A stretch of 64,000 nucleotides of DNA. Origin: Thalassia testudinum (lineage: Eukaryota > Streptophyta > Magnoliopsida > Alismatales > Hydrocharitaceae). Within the stretch, counting starts at the first letter, position 1; each line of letters begins with the position of its first letter. The stretch is taken from NCBI GenBank assembly GCA_037157565.1, contig JAZHRO010000063.1:92876001-92940000 (forward strand), in the 5' to 3' direction. Shown one piece after another: positions 1 through 11,631 of this stretch. The notes below the pieces were generated by a model. It saw only the letters and a program-made list of their open reading frames with translations, searched no databases and was not told the DNA's origin. The translations under genes and the position numbers were made by a program.

Positions 1-59
1 TCTTGATAAATTTTCATCTACAATTGATGCACATACGACCACTTGATGCTAGAGATGAA

Positions 60-175
60 ATGTTACCTAGACTGCTTCCTCTAATGCTTCACCATCGATA
101 GGAAAAAGCTGCATCTCCTCGGGGTCTCCTGCATGTTCACTCCTTTCAAGTATGAGGAGCTCAACCCTTATACTA
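60..175 (+). pseudogene. Cyclin-like exon remnant
   Basis: One frame reads CYLDCFL, a stop, then IDRKKLHLLGVSCMF and KYEEL. This resembles the cyclin-box helices of plant A/B-type cyclins, where a YLDRFL-like segment is followed by KLQLLGV, CML and KYEE. The in-frame TAA and further stops toward the window edge show that this copy is not functional. No other cyclin exon was found, and the conserved part stops after KYEELNP in a C-rich stretch that may be intron. The family call rests on about 35 residues and is moderate. It lies about 0.5 kb from an unrelated O-fucosyltransferase remnant. Confidence 0.4.
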
Positions 176-641
176 TTCAACTCCCACCCCCACCCCTACC
201 CAACCCAACATGCATGTGCATTTATGCATTCATTCATTCATGTGTACATTAAGTGCCATTATAACTGTATGCTATGTAAGTGTTTTCTTCCTCTTGTATA
301 GACATCATTCACCATGTCTTTCGTTGATGTTTGATATATCTGATGTTTCTTTATAGGAGGTTTTGTCACTTGCTTCCAACTTCTATTTGTTGGTGTTGGT
401 GTTGGTTGTTGGGTGGTAGTTGATGGCTTTCTTTATTTTGAAATTAGAAATCCTTTCATAAATTAATAATAATGCCTAATTCTCATATTCTTTCTTCTTA
501 TTTTTGCTTAAACTATCTATGCTTTCCTTCTTTGCTTCAAGTTCTTTTTTATTATGTAAAATGACATCTTTTATTGATACTCCCCTTCCCCCTCCTAAAA
601 TGCTTCCTTATACAGAATGGCTTATTCAATTCATGTTGCAG
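176..641. other. Non-coding, pyrimidine-rich stretch
   Basis: No coding pattern is seen. A C-run near 185-200 and T-rich sequence up to a tgttgcag acceptor-like site near 641 give it an intron-like look. Confidence 0.35.
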
Positions 642-1060
642 GGTAGTGCGCATTGGACCTTTTACTAGTTGATTGGCTTAGACTGCTCCGGCAGGTATCT
701 AGGGACTAAGATGCTTGGCAAATTTTGATGCATTGAGATTTTCTCAGCCTATATGAACACTTGCTGAAAAAATGGTGGAAAGTATGATGAGAAATAGTTC
801 AACACATGGTGGGAAGTATATCTCTATGCACCTACGATTTGAGAAGGTGTTATTTTGAACTTCCTTTAGCATTTCTAGTAGTTAATGGTAAAGACCTACA
901 TAACACCATAGTTCTATTGCAAGATATGATTGGTTTTTCCTTATGTGTTTATGATGGTGGTGCTGATGAAGAACGTGAAATGGATGAAGCTCAAGAGATT
1001 GGTTGGAGGGGAAAGTTCAAAAGGCCTCATCATGTACTAAAGCCAATTAGCTTGAATACA
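642..1060 (+). pseudogene. O-fucosyltransferase-family gene remnant, two exons
   Basis: Exon A (about 642-846) reads [34 protein letters not shown] and [15 protein letters not shown], then a GT donor-like site. Exon B (about 923-1060) reads DMIGFSLCVYDGGADEE and GWRGKFKRP. Together these match, in order, the conserved core of plant O-fucosyltransferase-like proteins (GT65/GT106-type, Golgi membrane glycosyltransferases), including the HLRFE motif followed by the CVYDGG block. Exon A carries four in-frame stops, and the acceptor before exon B appears damaged. The expected C-terminal exons were not found downstream. Intron retention argues against retroposition. It is a dead, partial DNA copy. 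Confidence 0.72.
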
Positions 1061-1078
1061 AAGGTCCAGCTTTGTCAT

Positions 1079-3389
1079 TAACCATATCTCTTTTTCACTT
1101 TCCATGTGTTTAGATATCGACTCTTTTCTCAACTTGTCGTTTAGGTATGGCCTTTTTTGTATCTGAACATGGACACATTGTTAGTGTCATGGAAGTTAAA
1201 TTTTGATGTTAAATCTGTGTGGCTTTGATAACTTAGCATCAAGTGAGTGGAGAGGCTCTAAATTAATATTATAACCATAATTACTGAACCCCCATGGCTG
1301 ATCTAGTCCCAGTTTCTTTCCTCCTATAATTAGCATCAACTATTATTATGATATCAAAGGCTAACATGGCCTCTATGTCACTTTACAGTTTTACATAGGG
1401 ACATGAATTTCTGTTGAAGTTCTGTGACATTTTCTCTCTCCCTCTTTTCTTTCCTTTTCGTTTCGTGAAAGGAAGATGTTTTGTGATGTTGGGAAAGCAA
1501 CATACTATTACCTTTTCAAGGTCATATCAATCTTTTGGAATGACTTTCTTCTCTTTATTTTTAGAAACTCCATATTGCCCCCATTATTTTGGATAGTCTA
1601 TTATATTGATAGGGTGAACATGGTTTCAAAAGAAGTAATTCTTTGTAGAACTGGCATAAAAAAAGCTCTTCAAGAAAGAACTGGCCTCAAAAGAAAACTT
1701 TCAAAAGTACTTATAGAGGCCTTTTCCTCTTGGATGGCCATAGAATATTCCAACCTGGAATCATGGCATGAAAACAAGGTTTTAGATGTCAAACTATTGT
1801 AGAATGTGGCAGCTTTAGTTTAGTATTGTTGCTTGATTTTTTTTGATGCCACGTTTCATAACCCGTGTGTATCTGATTTAGGAACCATGTATGAATGCTT
1901 GATTTTTTCGATGCCACTTTGAACATCAGTATCAAACTTTCTTGTGAAATAGGATCTATTTTGTGGATTCTCAAATCTATAGATTTTTTTCCCTTCCTCT
2001 TGGATTCTCATTATTGATTTTACTTGATTGTAGAGTCATTGCTTATTAAGGACTTTTTTCTTTATCAAGAATATGGAAGAATCACTTTTCAAAATAATAG
2101 GAATATGCAAAAATCAATGAAAGGAAATCAGGACCAAGAACAAGTTTTTCTGTATGAGAATTCTAAGAATTTGTATTTATTATTGAAAATCATACTAGTT
2201 GCACCTCTCATGACAACTAAAAGAATTATATAAATGAGTTCAAATTGAAGAAAAGAAAGGCGCATCTTGCATTGTCTGATGGGTGACACCACATTTCCAA
2301 CATCAAATGAAGGTTGCAAGTAATGTTAATTGAATTGTTAGCAAATTCTGGGTTTTAATAAAATGAACATGTGAAGTGGCATGCTTTACACATTAGTCTA
2401 GTAGAGCATTAAACAAAAAAGTTGGAATTTTATACTAGAATTAGGGTCTACCACTTCTCAAAAGAAAAAACAAGGAACTAGGGTCTACTACACTTCATTT
2501 ATTTATGGCCTAATGGTCATGAGCCTTCTTAGAAATTAATTTCAATGCATGGCTTGTGTCCTAGGCTTATAGATGAGGTTCTGAATTTTAATAAAACTGT
2601 TAGTTTGTGCATGAAATCAATGATTCCTTAAAGAGTGAAAGAATCATGTGCATTACATGTGATTACATTGGGTGCGCAACCTTTTTCGCATGATGGACTA
2701 AACATGAGTACAAGAATTATTCCAAGAATCAAACTGATCAAGTATGCATCTAGCGATGCTCATGATTTGCATAGGAAAACTGATAAAGGGAATTCCTAAA
2801 ATTCAAAGGAATAGCAGGACTCTTGATTGATGTCAAACTTGCAAATGAGTTGTTGATTCTACCTGCCTATAATATAGGAAAATTTCTACAAGCATAGGAT
2901 CCCTCCCTTGGCCTTGTTAGGAACACCAACCAAGGTTTTAGAACCCAAACAGGCAATAGCAAAAGCTGAATACACACAAGGACTAACTTAAGTTCTTTAT
3001 AATAAAGCATCAGCTCAAGAGCTGCTTTGAAAGAAGAGGATTTCACAAACACTTTTGGAGGCAAGTGCAATGCTAAACCATGTTGCTATTTATCCTAGGA
3101 TGACAAACTAGAGGTGATTTCATGGAGAGCAAGATCCCATGGGCGTGATTTCCATGGATTGTGACCTTTGTAAATTGATTCTAAGATTGGAATATGAAAT
3201 TAAATCCTCACTCTAATTGTATTGTTCTAACGTTTTCTTGAGAATTTCTTTGAGATCATGAATTATTCCTCAATAGTTTTTTCTTTTCTCTTTGAGAGGT
3301 AGCCTTTCTTTTTTGAAAAAAGTAAAGGATGACTCCTGGAGCTTGGAAGACATCCACACCATTCCTTCAAAAAGAGTGAGTTAGAACAT
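1079..3389. other. AT-rich intergenic DNA
   Basis: Short open stretches exist, but none shows a recognisable domain or exon pattern. I see no terminal repeats. Part of 2870-3070 could be the far 3' end of the LINE remnant next to it, but I cannot demonstrate this. Confidence 0.4.
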
Positions 3390-4030
3390 GCATACAGGTG
3401 TTGGAACCAGAAATCAGAGAAGAAAATAGACTCACTATATTTTCAGACCACACATTCACCCTTAAACATAGCTCGGTTCCACTGAAGCCAAGCAGCCAAC
3501 AAGGAAGGCACCAGTTTCTGTCGAACAAGTGGATCGACCTACTGGACATTGCATATAGATTTCCAAAAGTCCGACAACATATCATTCCCAAGTTGTGGCA
3601 ATCCCAGAGTAGCATTAAGATCCCACACAAAATCGCATCATAGCAGGTGTTCAGTATCCTCGACATCCATCCCTCATAGTGAGCATAGAGTCTCATTACC
3701 CAAAAGTCATTGCTAGACTCTAGCTTTGGTCAGCAATCTTCCTTTCCTCAAAAGCCACAAGAAAATTTGTACTTTTAGAGGCACCTTCATCTTCCAAACA
3801 AATAAATCAAGGCCCAGATAAACATCCTCCAACTCCACCATGCCCCTTAGAAGCTTATATGCCTTTTTAAAGGAAAAGGTACCCTGCATCCATATTAATC
3901 TGTCTGGTCAATCATGGGTCAGCATAAAATCAGCCAAAGTTGCTAGCAGATCTTGCAACTCCTCAGCTTGTGACTTAGATGCCACTCTGAAAGTTCTATT
4001 TTGTCGAAACATCATGCATTGTTATAGGCC
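3390..4030 (-). pseudogene. LINE (non-LTR) C-terminal fragment with zf-RVT domain
   Basis: The reverse strand reads, in order, RLIWMQGTFSFKKAYKLL, LFVWKMKVPLKVQIFLWLL, KGRLLTKARV, GMDVEDTEHLL and LAAWLQWNRAMFKGE. This is the familiar C-terminal zinc-binding reverse-transcriptase (zf-RVT) region of plant L1-type elements: W...G.FS.K.AY, then W.....P.K...F.W.L, then the E..EHLL segment. At least four stops interrupt it. The endonuclease and RT domains and the poly(A) tail were not found, so this is an old 5'-truncated or fragmented copy. Confidence 0.75.
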
Positions 4031-4298
4031 ATGATCAATTTACACCCTATGCTCTATAGGCTAGGAATGGAATCATGTTTGTTTGATTTGATTTAGGATT
4101 AATTATGTGATCATATGGTGTTAGCTGCATATGTTTTTGTAGAATGAGGAGGACATAAACAATGTCATAGCTTTTTTTGGGGTTCTATTTTGGGTTGCTC
4201 TCTTTTTTGCAGAGGCTTTAAGGATGAATAATGTTGGGTTCTATGGTTGCTACTGCTATTGGTGTTACAATTAAGATGAGTAGTTGGTGTCGATGACT

Positions 4299-4318
4299 CC
4301 ACCACCACCACCACCACC
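4299..4318. repeat. (CCA)n microsatellite
   Basis: About 6.5 uninterrupted CCA units. Confidence 0.9.
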
Positions 4319-4427
4319 GATTGTCTAATTCTAATGTCATCGCAACCATTACCAATACAATGATAAGCAATGGTGATTTTCCTGTTCCTGTGTGTAGATC
4401 TACAGTGTGTGATGATAGAATAAGGTA

Positions 4428-4493
4428 ATGGAGAAGAACAAGAAGTTCTTTTGTGTTGTCAAAAGAGTCTTCAGCCCCAACAGTAAGGAGAAG
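4428..4493 (+). pseudogene. IQD-like first-exon remnant
   Basis: A 22-codon open exon starts at ATG and reads MEKNKKFFCVVKRVF then SPNSKEK, followed directly by a GT donor-like site. Plant IQ67-domain (IQD) calmodulin-binding proteins begin with a basic MGKKG.WFSAVKKVFSP.SKE-type motif, so the match is good over the whole exon. The second residue G is replaced by E. No IQ-motif exon was found downstream, so it is probably an isolated exon. The match is short; it could be chance, but the start codon, motif and donor site agree. Confidence 0.5.
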
Positions 4494-7400
4494 GTTAGAT
4501 ATGTTCTATTCTACATTTTGGTGTAATTTTTGGTTGCTTCCTCTAAGAAAATTTGGATGACTACTTATATTAAGTACTCATCCTTTCCCCTTCAGAAAAA
4601 AAAGCTTTGTTTTGTTGGTTCCTTTAGTGATTTGGTTCTATTTGCCCACATGATAGTTGCTACAGGTTATATACTAGACTGTTGATTTATATACTAAACT
4701 TTCCACATGATACACTCTACAATTCAACATGAGAAACCCGAAACTAATTCTAAACGTAAGTTAGGTGCCAATTCTTATGCTTTGTTGCTTGTTTCATTAA
4801 GTTAATCTCTTGGGTCTTTTAGAAATCCTCAAGATTGCAGACCACTAATTATTGGCAGGTGACAATAATGAGAAATAACACGTAGGTACATGGACATTCA
4901 TCCTGTTCTACACTTCATTAATTAATGTAAATGGCTCATTTTGATGTTGACAAGTGACATTGAAATTGAGGTTAGTATCTATGAAACTTTGTACATGCAT
5001 GTTAATCAAATGAAATAGAAAAGATCTATATTCCCTTAACTTTTAATTACCAAAAGTGGAAAATCAATGTAGCAGCATAACAATACCACATTTAATTCTA
5101 CCTCCTCTAATGAAAATGTGTTGATATGATGTTCCTCTAGATTGGCCATTGACCTCCAACACCTATCAACGACTTCTAACTTCCTCCTCAGCTGCCTCTA
5201 CCCCACTCCACAGCATTGGTGTGACGTCGCTACCTACGACGAGAACTTTTATGAGCTAGTCAAGAGCAATAACTTCTTCCTCACCTAAGAACTTTGTTAG
5301 GTGTTTGTGTTTTTTTTATTTCATTTCCATTTGCTCTATGTTTCCATGTTTGACCTAATCTTTCTATATACTTTTTCATGGATAAAAGGGGATTTAAAGG
5401 GTAATAATCGGATATGAAAATAATACAGTACCCATGGTTCAACTATCGGCTGACTGGATTTGTTTTCATGGATAATGCATACAATTCATATCAATGAAAA
5501 TTGTAGACCACATAAATGAGCTTGGTACTTGCATATTGTGAACTTGGTGAGCTTTTATTAATGTAGATCGATAGAGATGAAAGAATCAATTTTGTTGTGG
5601 AGCTAACAAAAAATGATTTAATACTTCTTCATGTTATAATAGTGAAGAACAAGGTGTAGGATAGGGAGAAGGAAGATTGATTTGCATGCATGGAAAAGAA
5701 TTCAACTATAGTTTAAAAGAAAGTCGTAGAACTATACATCACACTTTCGAGGTTTTTAAGGTAAAGGTGCATAGATACATCAAGATTTCTTATTTTTCAT
5801 ATTACGCTGTGTATTTGTCCGGAATGGTCAATTCCTTTGTCTCCTTGAAAGTTTGTTGCTTGAGATCATACCAAATTATCAAGTTTAAATGGGAAAGTAT
5901 TCTAAACAAAGGGATGATTTGACTATGGTTAGTCCTCTTGTTTGCCTTCTTATTACTTACCTGAAGAGTAAGAAAGAATCTTCCTCAGAAAACTAAAGAG
6001 CCATTATCCATGTATTTTTATCGTGAAAAGAAAGCACACGCTGCTTGAGAGGAGTTGAAATTATTGAAATCAGAAATTAAGTGTTAGTTGGTCAAGCTGA
6101 ATGTTAGAGTGTTGCTTAAAAATAGAGAAAAAGAACACATAATGTTCATTACTTATGGAATGTGGATAATTAGGTGAAAGAGAATGAAGATTTGGACCTG
6201 ATATAGATAGATGATTTTGATGAAATGCTGTTGTGAATTCTAAGCTAAGATGCTTAACTATAAATTACTGCTATCCATAATTTTATACCAGATGTAAGGC
6301 CTCCATTTTGTTTTAGCAATTTCTGAGTCATTAGGTGGAAAAATTATGGTGAGTTGTATTATCTTTCTTTTTTTCTAAATAGTTTTCTAAATTAGCATGT
6401 CTAAAGTGTGTTGTAGTCTCTTTTGCATATCATCTTAGATGAATTACAGTGTTAATGATTTCTGCTAATCCATAAGATTTCTACATCTGAAAAACAAGAA
6501 TCGATGCAAGCAATGGCATATCCTATCTTGACTGGTAACTCCCTAATTTGTGTTGATTTATTAAAATATTCTTCCTATGAATTATTTTTGATAGAGGATT
6601 GCAGGTAATGTTTTACCACTGTATCCTTGAACCTCAGTTAATAGTTCTTATTAAAACATTTCTAAACCTTGCTCTTTGCGTAGTAATTTGATTTTTCATA
6701 TTAACCCTTTGATGGATGGAGATGAACAGATAATGTTACATTTACAATCAATTTTTTAAAGCTCTGCAAACTTTTGATGCAAAAAACTATAGATCTATGA
6801 CTTGAAGTTGTTTTAAAATATCTTCTTTTCATGATTGGAGCTCTTTCAGTGCCTGTTTTATTAGCATGGGTTTTTAGCACTTATATTTGTAAACATTGCT
6901 TCTGAGTGTAGGACTTGATGAAAAGGTACTTCGAGTTCATAAACTTCCTCATTTACCTTTGGGATATACTCTAAATGGAGAGGTTTATGTGTGTAGAACT
7001 GTAGATTGATGTTATTCCATCTTTCTATATTTCCTCTTTGATGATAAATGATTTTATTCATGATAACTTTTTAGGATTAAATGTTGCTCGGAACCACTTG
7101 TGTCATCGATCAAGAGTTATTACAAGGAGGGATAGCAACCATTATTCATATGGTTGAAATTGGAATACAGCACATGTATGTATCCCTTATTGATAATTTT
7201 ATGGTGGATTTCGACAATCCATTTTGTTTATTCACGATTTCCAACCCATATTTACTATGAAATTTTAAGATGAAAAGTATATCCAACACAATTGAGTTTA
7301 CTACTGGAACCACAATTCTTCTGTCAAGAATAGTCTACATAGGTTGGATGATGTGGATGCACCTAGATGCCGTAGAATTAATATGGTGCAATCTGCATTG

Positions 7401-7572
7401 CACCCATCTACCTACAATAAAGTCCATTGTTTTTGAATAGCTAGTAAGGGAAACCGAAAGGTTTACTTTAGCTATCTATGGGAATAAAGGAAGTGTTGTC
7501 TGTTCATTTGTTTCTAGTTTATTACCTTATAGTGGAGCTTTTGTATGTCAGAAGGCAAGCTATTGGTGAGCT
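4494..7572. other. AT-rich intergenic DNA
   Basis: No recognisable gene. An exon-like open stretch near 5150-5280 contains HWCDVATYDENFYELV and ends in a stop; I could not assign it to a family. Poly-T tracts are common. Confidence 0.35.
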
Positions 7573-7680
7573 TTGAGTTTGGTCCTTTCAGTACCAAAAG
7601 ACCATCTCTGGAGAGATGAAAATGGAAGGTTTTCCATTAAGAAAGCTACCAGATTGTCATGTGTGATCTATGATAAACGT
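7573..7680 (+). pseudogene. Possible LINE fragment
   Basis: Reads SVPKDHLWRDENGRFSIKKA, which resembles the segment just before the zf-RVT domain of plant LINEs (a D...W....NG.FS.K.A pattern). Only about 30 residues fit, and the opposite strand orientation shows it is separate from the LINE piece at 3.4-4.0 kb. Confidence 0.35.
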
Positions 7681-7819
7681 CAGTTTATCATCATCCTTAG
7701 CATCCATTCACATCTAGTTCACAAGATTTTGTCCATTGCACTGTATTATATCATTGCATTTAGCATGCATGTGCATTTAGGGTTTAGAGTATACATTAGC
7801 ATTCATTTCACATTATCTC

Positions 7820-8203
7820 ATATAGTTTCTGTTTGATTGCCAGGGATGAATGCATTGGAAATAAGAGAAACCCTGGCAATATGGAAGGCACTTGGAACAT
7901 TTGTGAAGACAGAAGCTCTAATAGTTGGACCCTAGCTCAACTTAGCTGGATCCAACTCAAATCCAACTCCTACCCTACTCCCTCTCCACCTTAATGGTCG
8001 TCCACCTACATTAAAACCACCAACCATTGGTGCCTAAATACACTCCTTGGCACCCTTTCACATGGCACCAAGGAAGCTTCCTAACCACCCATCTTGGCAC
8101 CCTTTCACATGGTGCCAAGGAAGCTTCCTAACCACCCTCCTTGACATCCTTTCACATGGTGCCAAGGAAGCTTCCTAACCACCATCCAAGCCACCCTCCT
8201 TGG
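7820..8203 (+). repeat. Older LTR, left part, split by Gypsy-1
   Basis: Sequence left of Gypsy-1 continues at 19253 after removal of one CTTGG copy. The joined unit contains tandem hairpin repeats, a possible TATA region (tcctataagaag near 19310) and an end at 19.9-20.2 kb resembling the LTR end of Tat/Athila-type elements. The left boundary is uncertain because no target duplication was found. No PBS follows, so it may be a solo LTR. Confidence 0.45.
8046..8186. repeat. Three tandem 47-bp hairpin repeats (a fourth lies at 19253)
   Basis: Units start at 8046, 8093 and 8140. Each contains CTTGGCACC or a close variant, a 9-base spacer ctttcacat, then GGTGCCAAG, a stem of 9 bp, followed by gaagcttcctaaccacc. 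The fourth copy begins at the Gypsy-1 insertion site and continues at 19253. Confidence 0.85.
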
Positions 8204-9841
8204 TGTTCACGGCGTAGATTGCGTAGAAAATTAACACGTTGTATAGCGTGAAATACGTCTCAAGCAAATAAATTAACGGAACTTGGTGAGTCCTGGTCGA
8301 TCACAGGGAGGCAAAAAGCACTTTTGATTTCATACACTTGTTCTCAAGATGATTACTAAAGAATAGAAACAATCTATAACATTCACATTACAAAGAGATT
8401 GAATTTGATATATATGTAATAGAATGAAAACATGAAAGTAAACTACTATTAATCTAACAGAACGAGGGCACCATGGGTAGTTCATGGTGGCCTTCCGGAG
8501 AGGTTGAGAAGAGTAGCAACAATCCGTCGCGGTGGCCCAACGAATACTTCAGACGGAGGTGCAGAAACAGATGCAGAGAAGATGGGAAGAAGAAGAAAGG
8601 TTGAAGGAGGAAGAAGAGAATTATGAGAAGTACCCTCAAAGGGGGCCCTTTGGCCTCTTTTTATAGCTTTGGTGGGGGGCAAAGAAGGCATTTGACCCTT
8701 AAATTCGTGCAAATGCCTTGGATTAATAAACTCCGTTGATCAGGAGATCAACGACCCTGATTAAGCCTTCTAAATCCTTCTTTTATCCCCAGTTGAATCT
8801 GGTGCTGCCACATGGAAACCTGAGAGCCCTCAGATAAAGATCACGCAGCTCCCGCTTGCCCGCACTTGCCCTTCGCTTTCTCTCCTTCACCGCTTGCCTC
8901 TTTTGAGCGCCCGAACCTTAGCCATCCGATCGTAAGATCGAATGGTTTAAACGCATGCTCAATCATGCCTTGAAAATTCTAAAACATGCTCTCGCACGTT
9001 TCCGCATGTGTCATCGTGCACGTCTGCATCCAACACTCTCGCTCTCGCCACGTGTTTGTTGCCGAGTCGCTTGATGGAGATCCGACGGTTGAATTCCCTC
9101 TGCGCTAGCCACTTCTCCTAATTCCACACTGAGCGCGCTTCGATCCCGTGCCGCCCGTCTCGTGAAGAGAGTGCTAACCAATGCACTACTCCAAAGAGTT
9201 GGTTGCGTCTGTGTTTTGTTGGTGCGCGCTCTTGACCATTGGATGGGAATCCAACAGTCGAGATTTGGTTTCATCTGATGATGTGGCTGAGGGCAGGCGC
9301 GTGGCTATGATCGCGGCTGTTGGATGATGATCCAACGGCCTACGGTTCTCCTTCCAAATTGAGGCGTGGTGAGGGGAGGCTGCGATGGCACCACATGGTG
9401 CCATCGTGGCCGTCCATCTTCTTGTATTTGATGACGTAGGCCTCCGATTAAGTTGATTTCTACACCGTTGGACTGCGAATGCCGATCCGGATCCATCCAC
9501 GCGGTTGGATTTTTCATTTGAGGTCTAGATATTCTTTAATTTTCCCTTGGCTCCTGCTTCTTTTGAGGACTCCCTAAGGTGCTATGAGATTCTGATTGAT
9601 GTGCTCTTGGATGCGTTGGACTCCCGTCATTATTCCGAATAAATCCATAAGATTAGATCGCTCATCTGTAGCCTTGGATTACCTGCAATTAATAATACCT
9701 CTAAAAAAGCACATTATTATGTATAAAACATATTACTCTTGCAAGATGTGAAGTATGATATGTATGCAGGCAGAATGCCCATGTGAAGCTAGGTTCTACC
9801 TTAATTTAGGCGAATTAGGGTTTATGATTGTTGCGCAATCA
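8204..9841 (-). repeat. Gypsy-1 3' LTR
   Basis: 1638 bp and homologous throughout to 17655-19252. The right edge AATCA abuts the PPT. Confidence 0.92.
8658..8753 (-). promoter_or_regulatory. Gypsy-1 3' LTR TATA box with upstream dyad
   Basis: On the minus strand, CTATAAAAA lies at 8658-8666. A perfect 8-bp inverted repeat CGTTGATC...GATCAACG with a 4-base loop lies at 8734-8753, about 70 bp upstream. The arrangement recurs in the other LTR copy. Confidence 0.6.
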
Positions 9842-9848
9842 TACCCCC
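9842..9848 (-). promoter_or_regulatory. Gypsy-1 polypurine tract
   Basis: The minus strand reads AAGGGGGTA ending exactly at the LTR edge, the expected primer site for plus-strand DNA synthesis. Confidence 0.65.
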
Positions 9849-11631
9849 TTGACTAAATCTTGCTAGTCCCTAGCAAGTGCTAGACTAAATGCATTGTATC
9901 AAGAGTTTACTAAAAGGTTTATTTCTTTTTGTTTCATCCAAACATTCAGAATTCAGATAACCATGAATATATAATGTTGTAGCTTCTGCAACGGATTGAA
10001 GTGAAGAGTTAATACACATTTAAAGTTTGTACTTGACCCCTAGTAAAATTTTATTAGGATAGGCAAATCTCTTCTCTCAGGGATATAAACTATTCTCTGA
10101 TTTTAGCCTCTGCTTTTGGCTTTGGTAGCAGATGTCTAAGTTAACTGGATTTGTATTTGGTGGCTCACTCTCTTCTGGTGCTATAGGAGACTAGTATTTT
10201 AGAATCTAGATTATTAGATTATTGAATAATTTAATTTAGAGAAGGGCTGGAAAACTGTGCTCTCTTTAATCTTTTGTACTTTTTCTTTTCTCTCTTTCTC
10301 TCTCTCTTCGTCTTCTTTTTTCTTCCTGAGCTCACATCTTACTAGATTTGCAGCTGTATTTGGTGGTCTTACATGGCATTACACTTCAAATAGGTTCTGA
10401 TAACCTTACGACTAAGTCAGACTCCTCATCCCATATTCAGGCAGTCAGAAATACAGAAAAATAGGTTAAGACTGTATTTGGTGGTTTGTTACGGATGGTA
10501 GGTGTTTTTGTCTCTAAACATTTGAACTTACATAACTCAAACTTCTTAACATAACCCCTTTTTTTTATTCAAAAGAAAATATCTCTTTGGTATGCTTTTT
10601 CTTCTCTTTTTTTTTTCCAATATATATATCTACTGGCACAATGCCGTTACCAACATAACATAATGCAACAATTCAACACGACATACATACTTTTATTCAT
10701 GAGGCATCATTTGGATTTTTAGGGATGACCAAGAGGATCTCGGGTGGCTTATTTGGTAGAAGTACCTACTCTTAGCACCGGGTAGGGAATGGATAGGATG
10801 ACGTATTTCTGATCTTGACATCAATACCCTTTTTCAGCCGAGGATTCTGTAGAGGACGATCGTGATCATCCACCTTAGTCTTAGTTTTATTGGAACCTGC
10901 TCTCTGTGTTTCTTCCTTATTTGGTGGCTCTCGTATGGAATTTCTCACAGATTTAGTACGCAAGAACTGAGAGCAAAAACAATGCCCATCTCCGAATATC
11001 ATTATTCAATTATTAAAGATTAAAAATTCCTTACACTAACCTTAGAGCACCAGTAGACTCTCTACTTTCATCTCACATATGTTTTGGTGGATCTACTAGA
11101 AGATGGTTCACCTGACTCTCTGATTGTTGTCCAAGGGTTCAGGAGAAGAAGTAATGCTTCTTCTCGACAAACTAGAGATGTCTATCGATTTTCACAGTGG
11201 ATCCATTGCAAATTTTACATGCAGATGTGAAATTATACTGGATTCTAAGTTTAGAAATCTACTAAAGAATAATTCTCTAATAAAACCTCTTGATAAAACG
11301 ATCTAATCTCCCAATTGTTGGTAGAAAATTTTCAATTTTTATGGACTATCCCCCCCATGCCTAAGTGTTTGCATGTCCTCATGCATGAATAAAAGAAATA
11401 AGCCAGGGTGTATGTGGATAGAAATCACCTGAAACTGCTTTTAAGTTGTCATTCAGCTCATGCCATCACTGCAATGCTATATAAAATATGCAAAACATTA
11501 TGTGAAAATGAAATATACTATGTATATATGATATGTATACATGCATACATGCTGAGTTTAACGCCTCTAGCTGGGCAACTCATCAGTCATATGCCCTTAA
11601 GAAGAATCATTTCATCAGCAGGAGGAGGCTC
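9849..11631 (-). other. Gypsy-1 3' noncoding spacer
   Basis: About 1.8 kb between integrase and the 3' LTR, where Athila elements may carry an env-like ORF. No such ORF is recognisable; the open frame 10772-11002 has no known motif. The spacer holds recurring TATTTGGTGG motifs and an internal PPT-like block at 11348-11380, tatccccccccatgcctaag, similar to the block beside the LTR. Confidence 0.55.

Noticed and set aside
9842..11631. env-like ORF of Gypsy-1
   Set aside because: No signal peptide or membrane-spanning frame of useful length is seen; stops occur in all frames.
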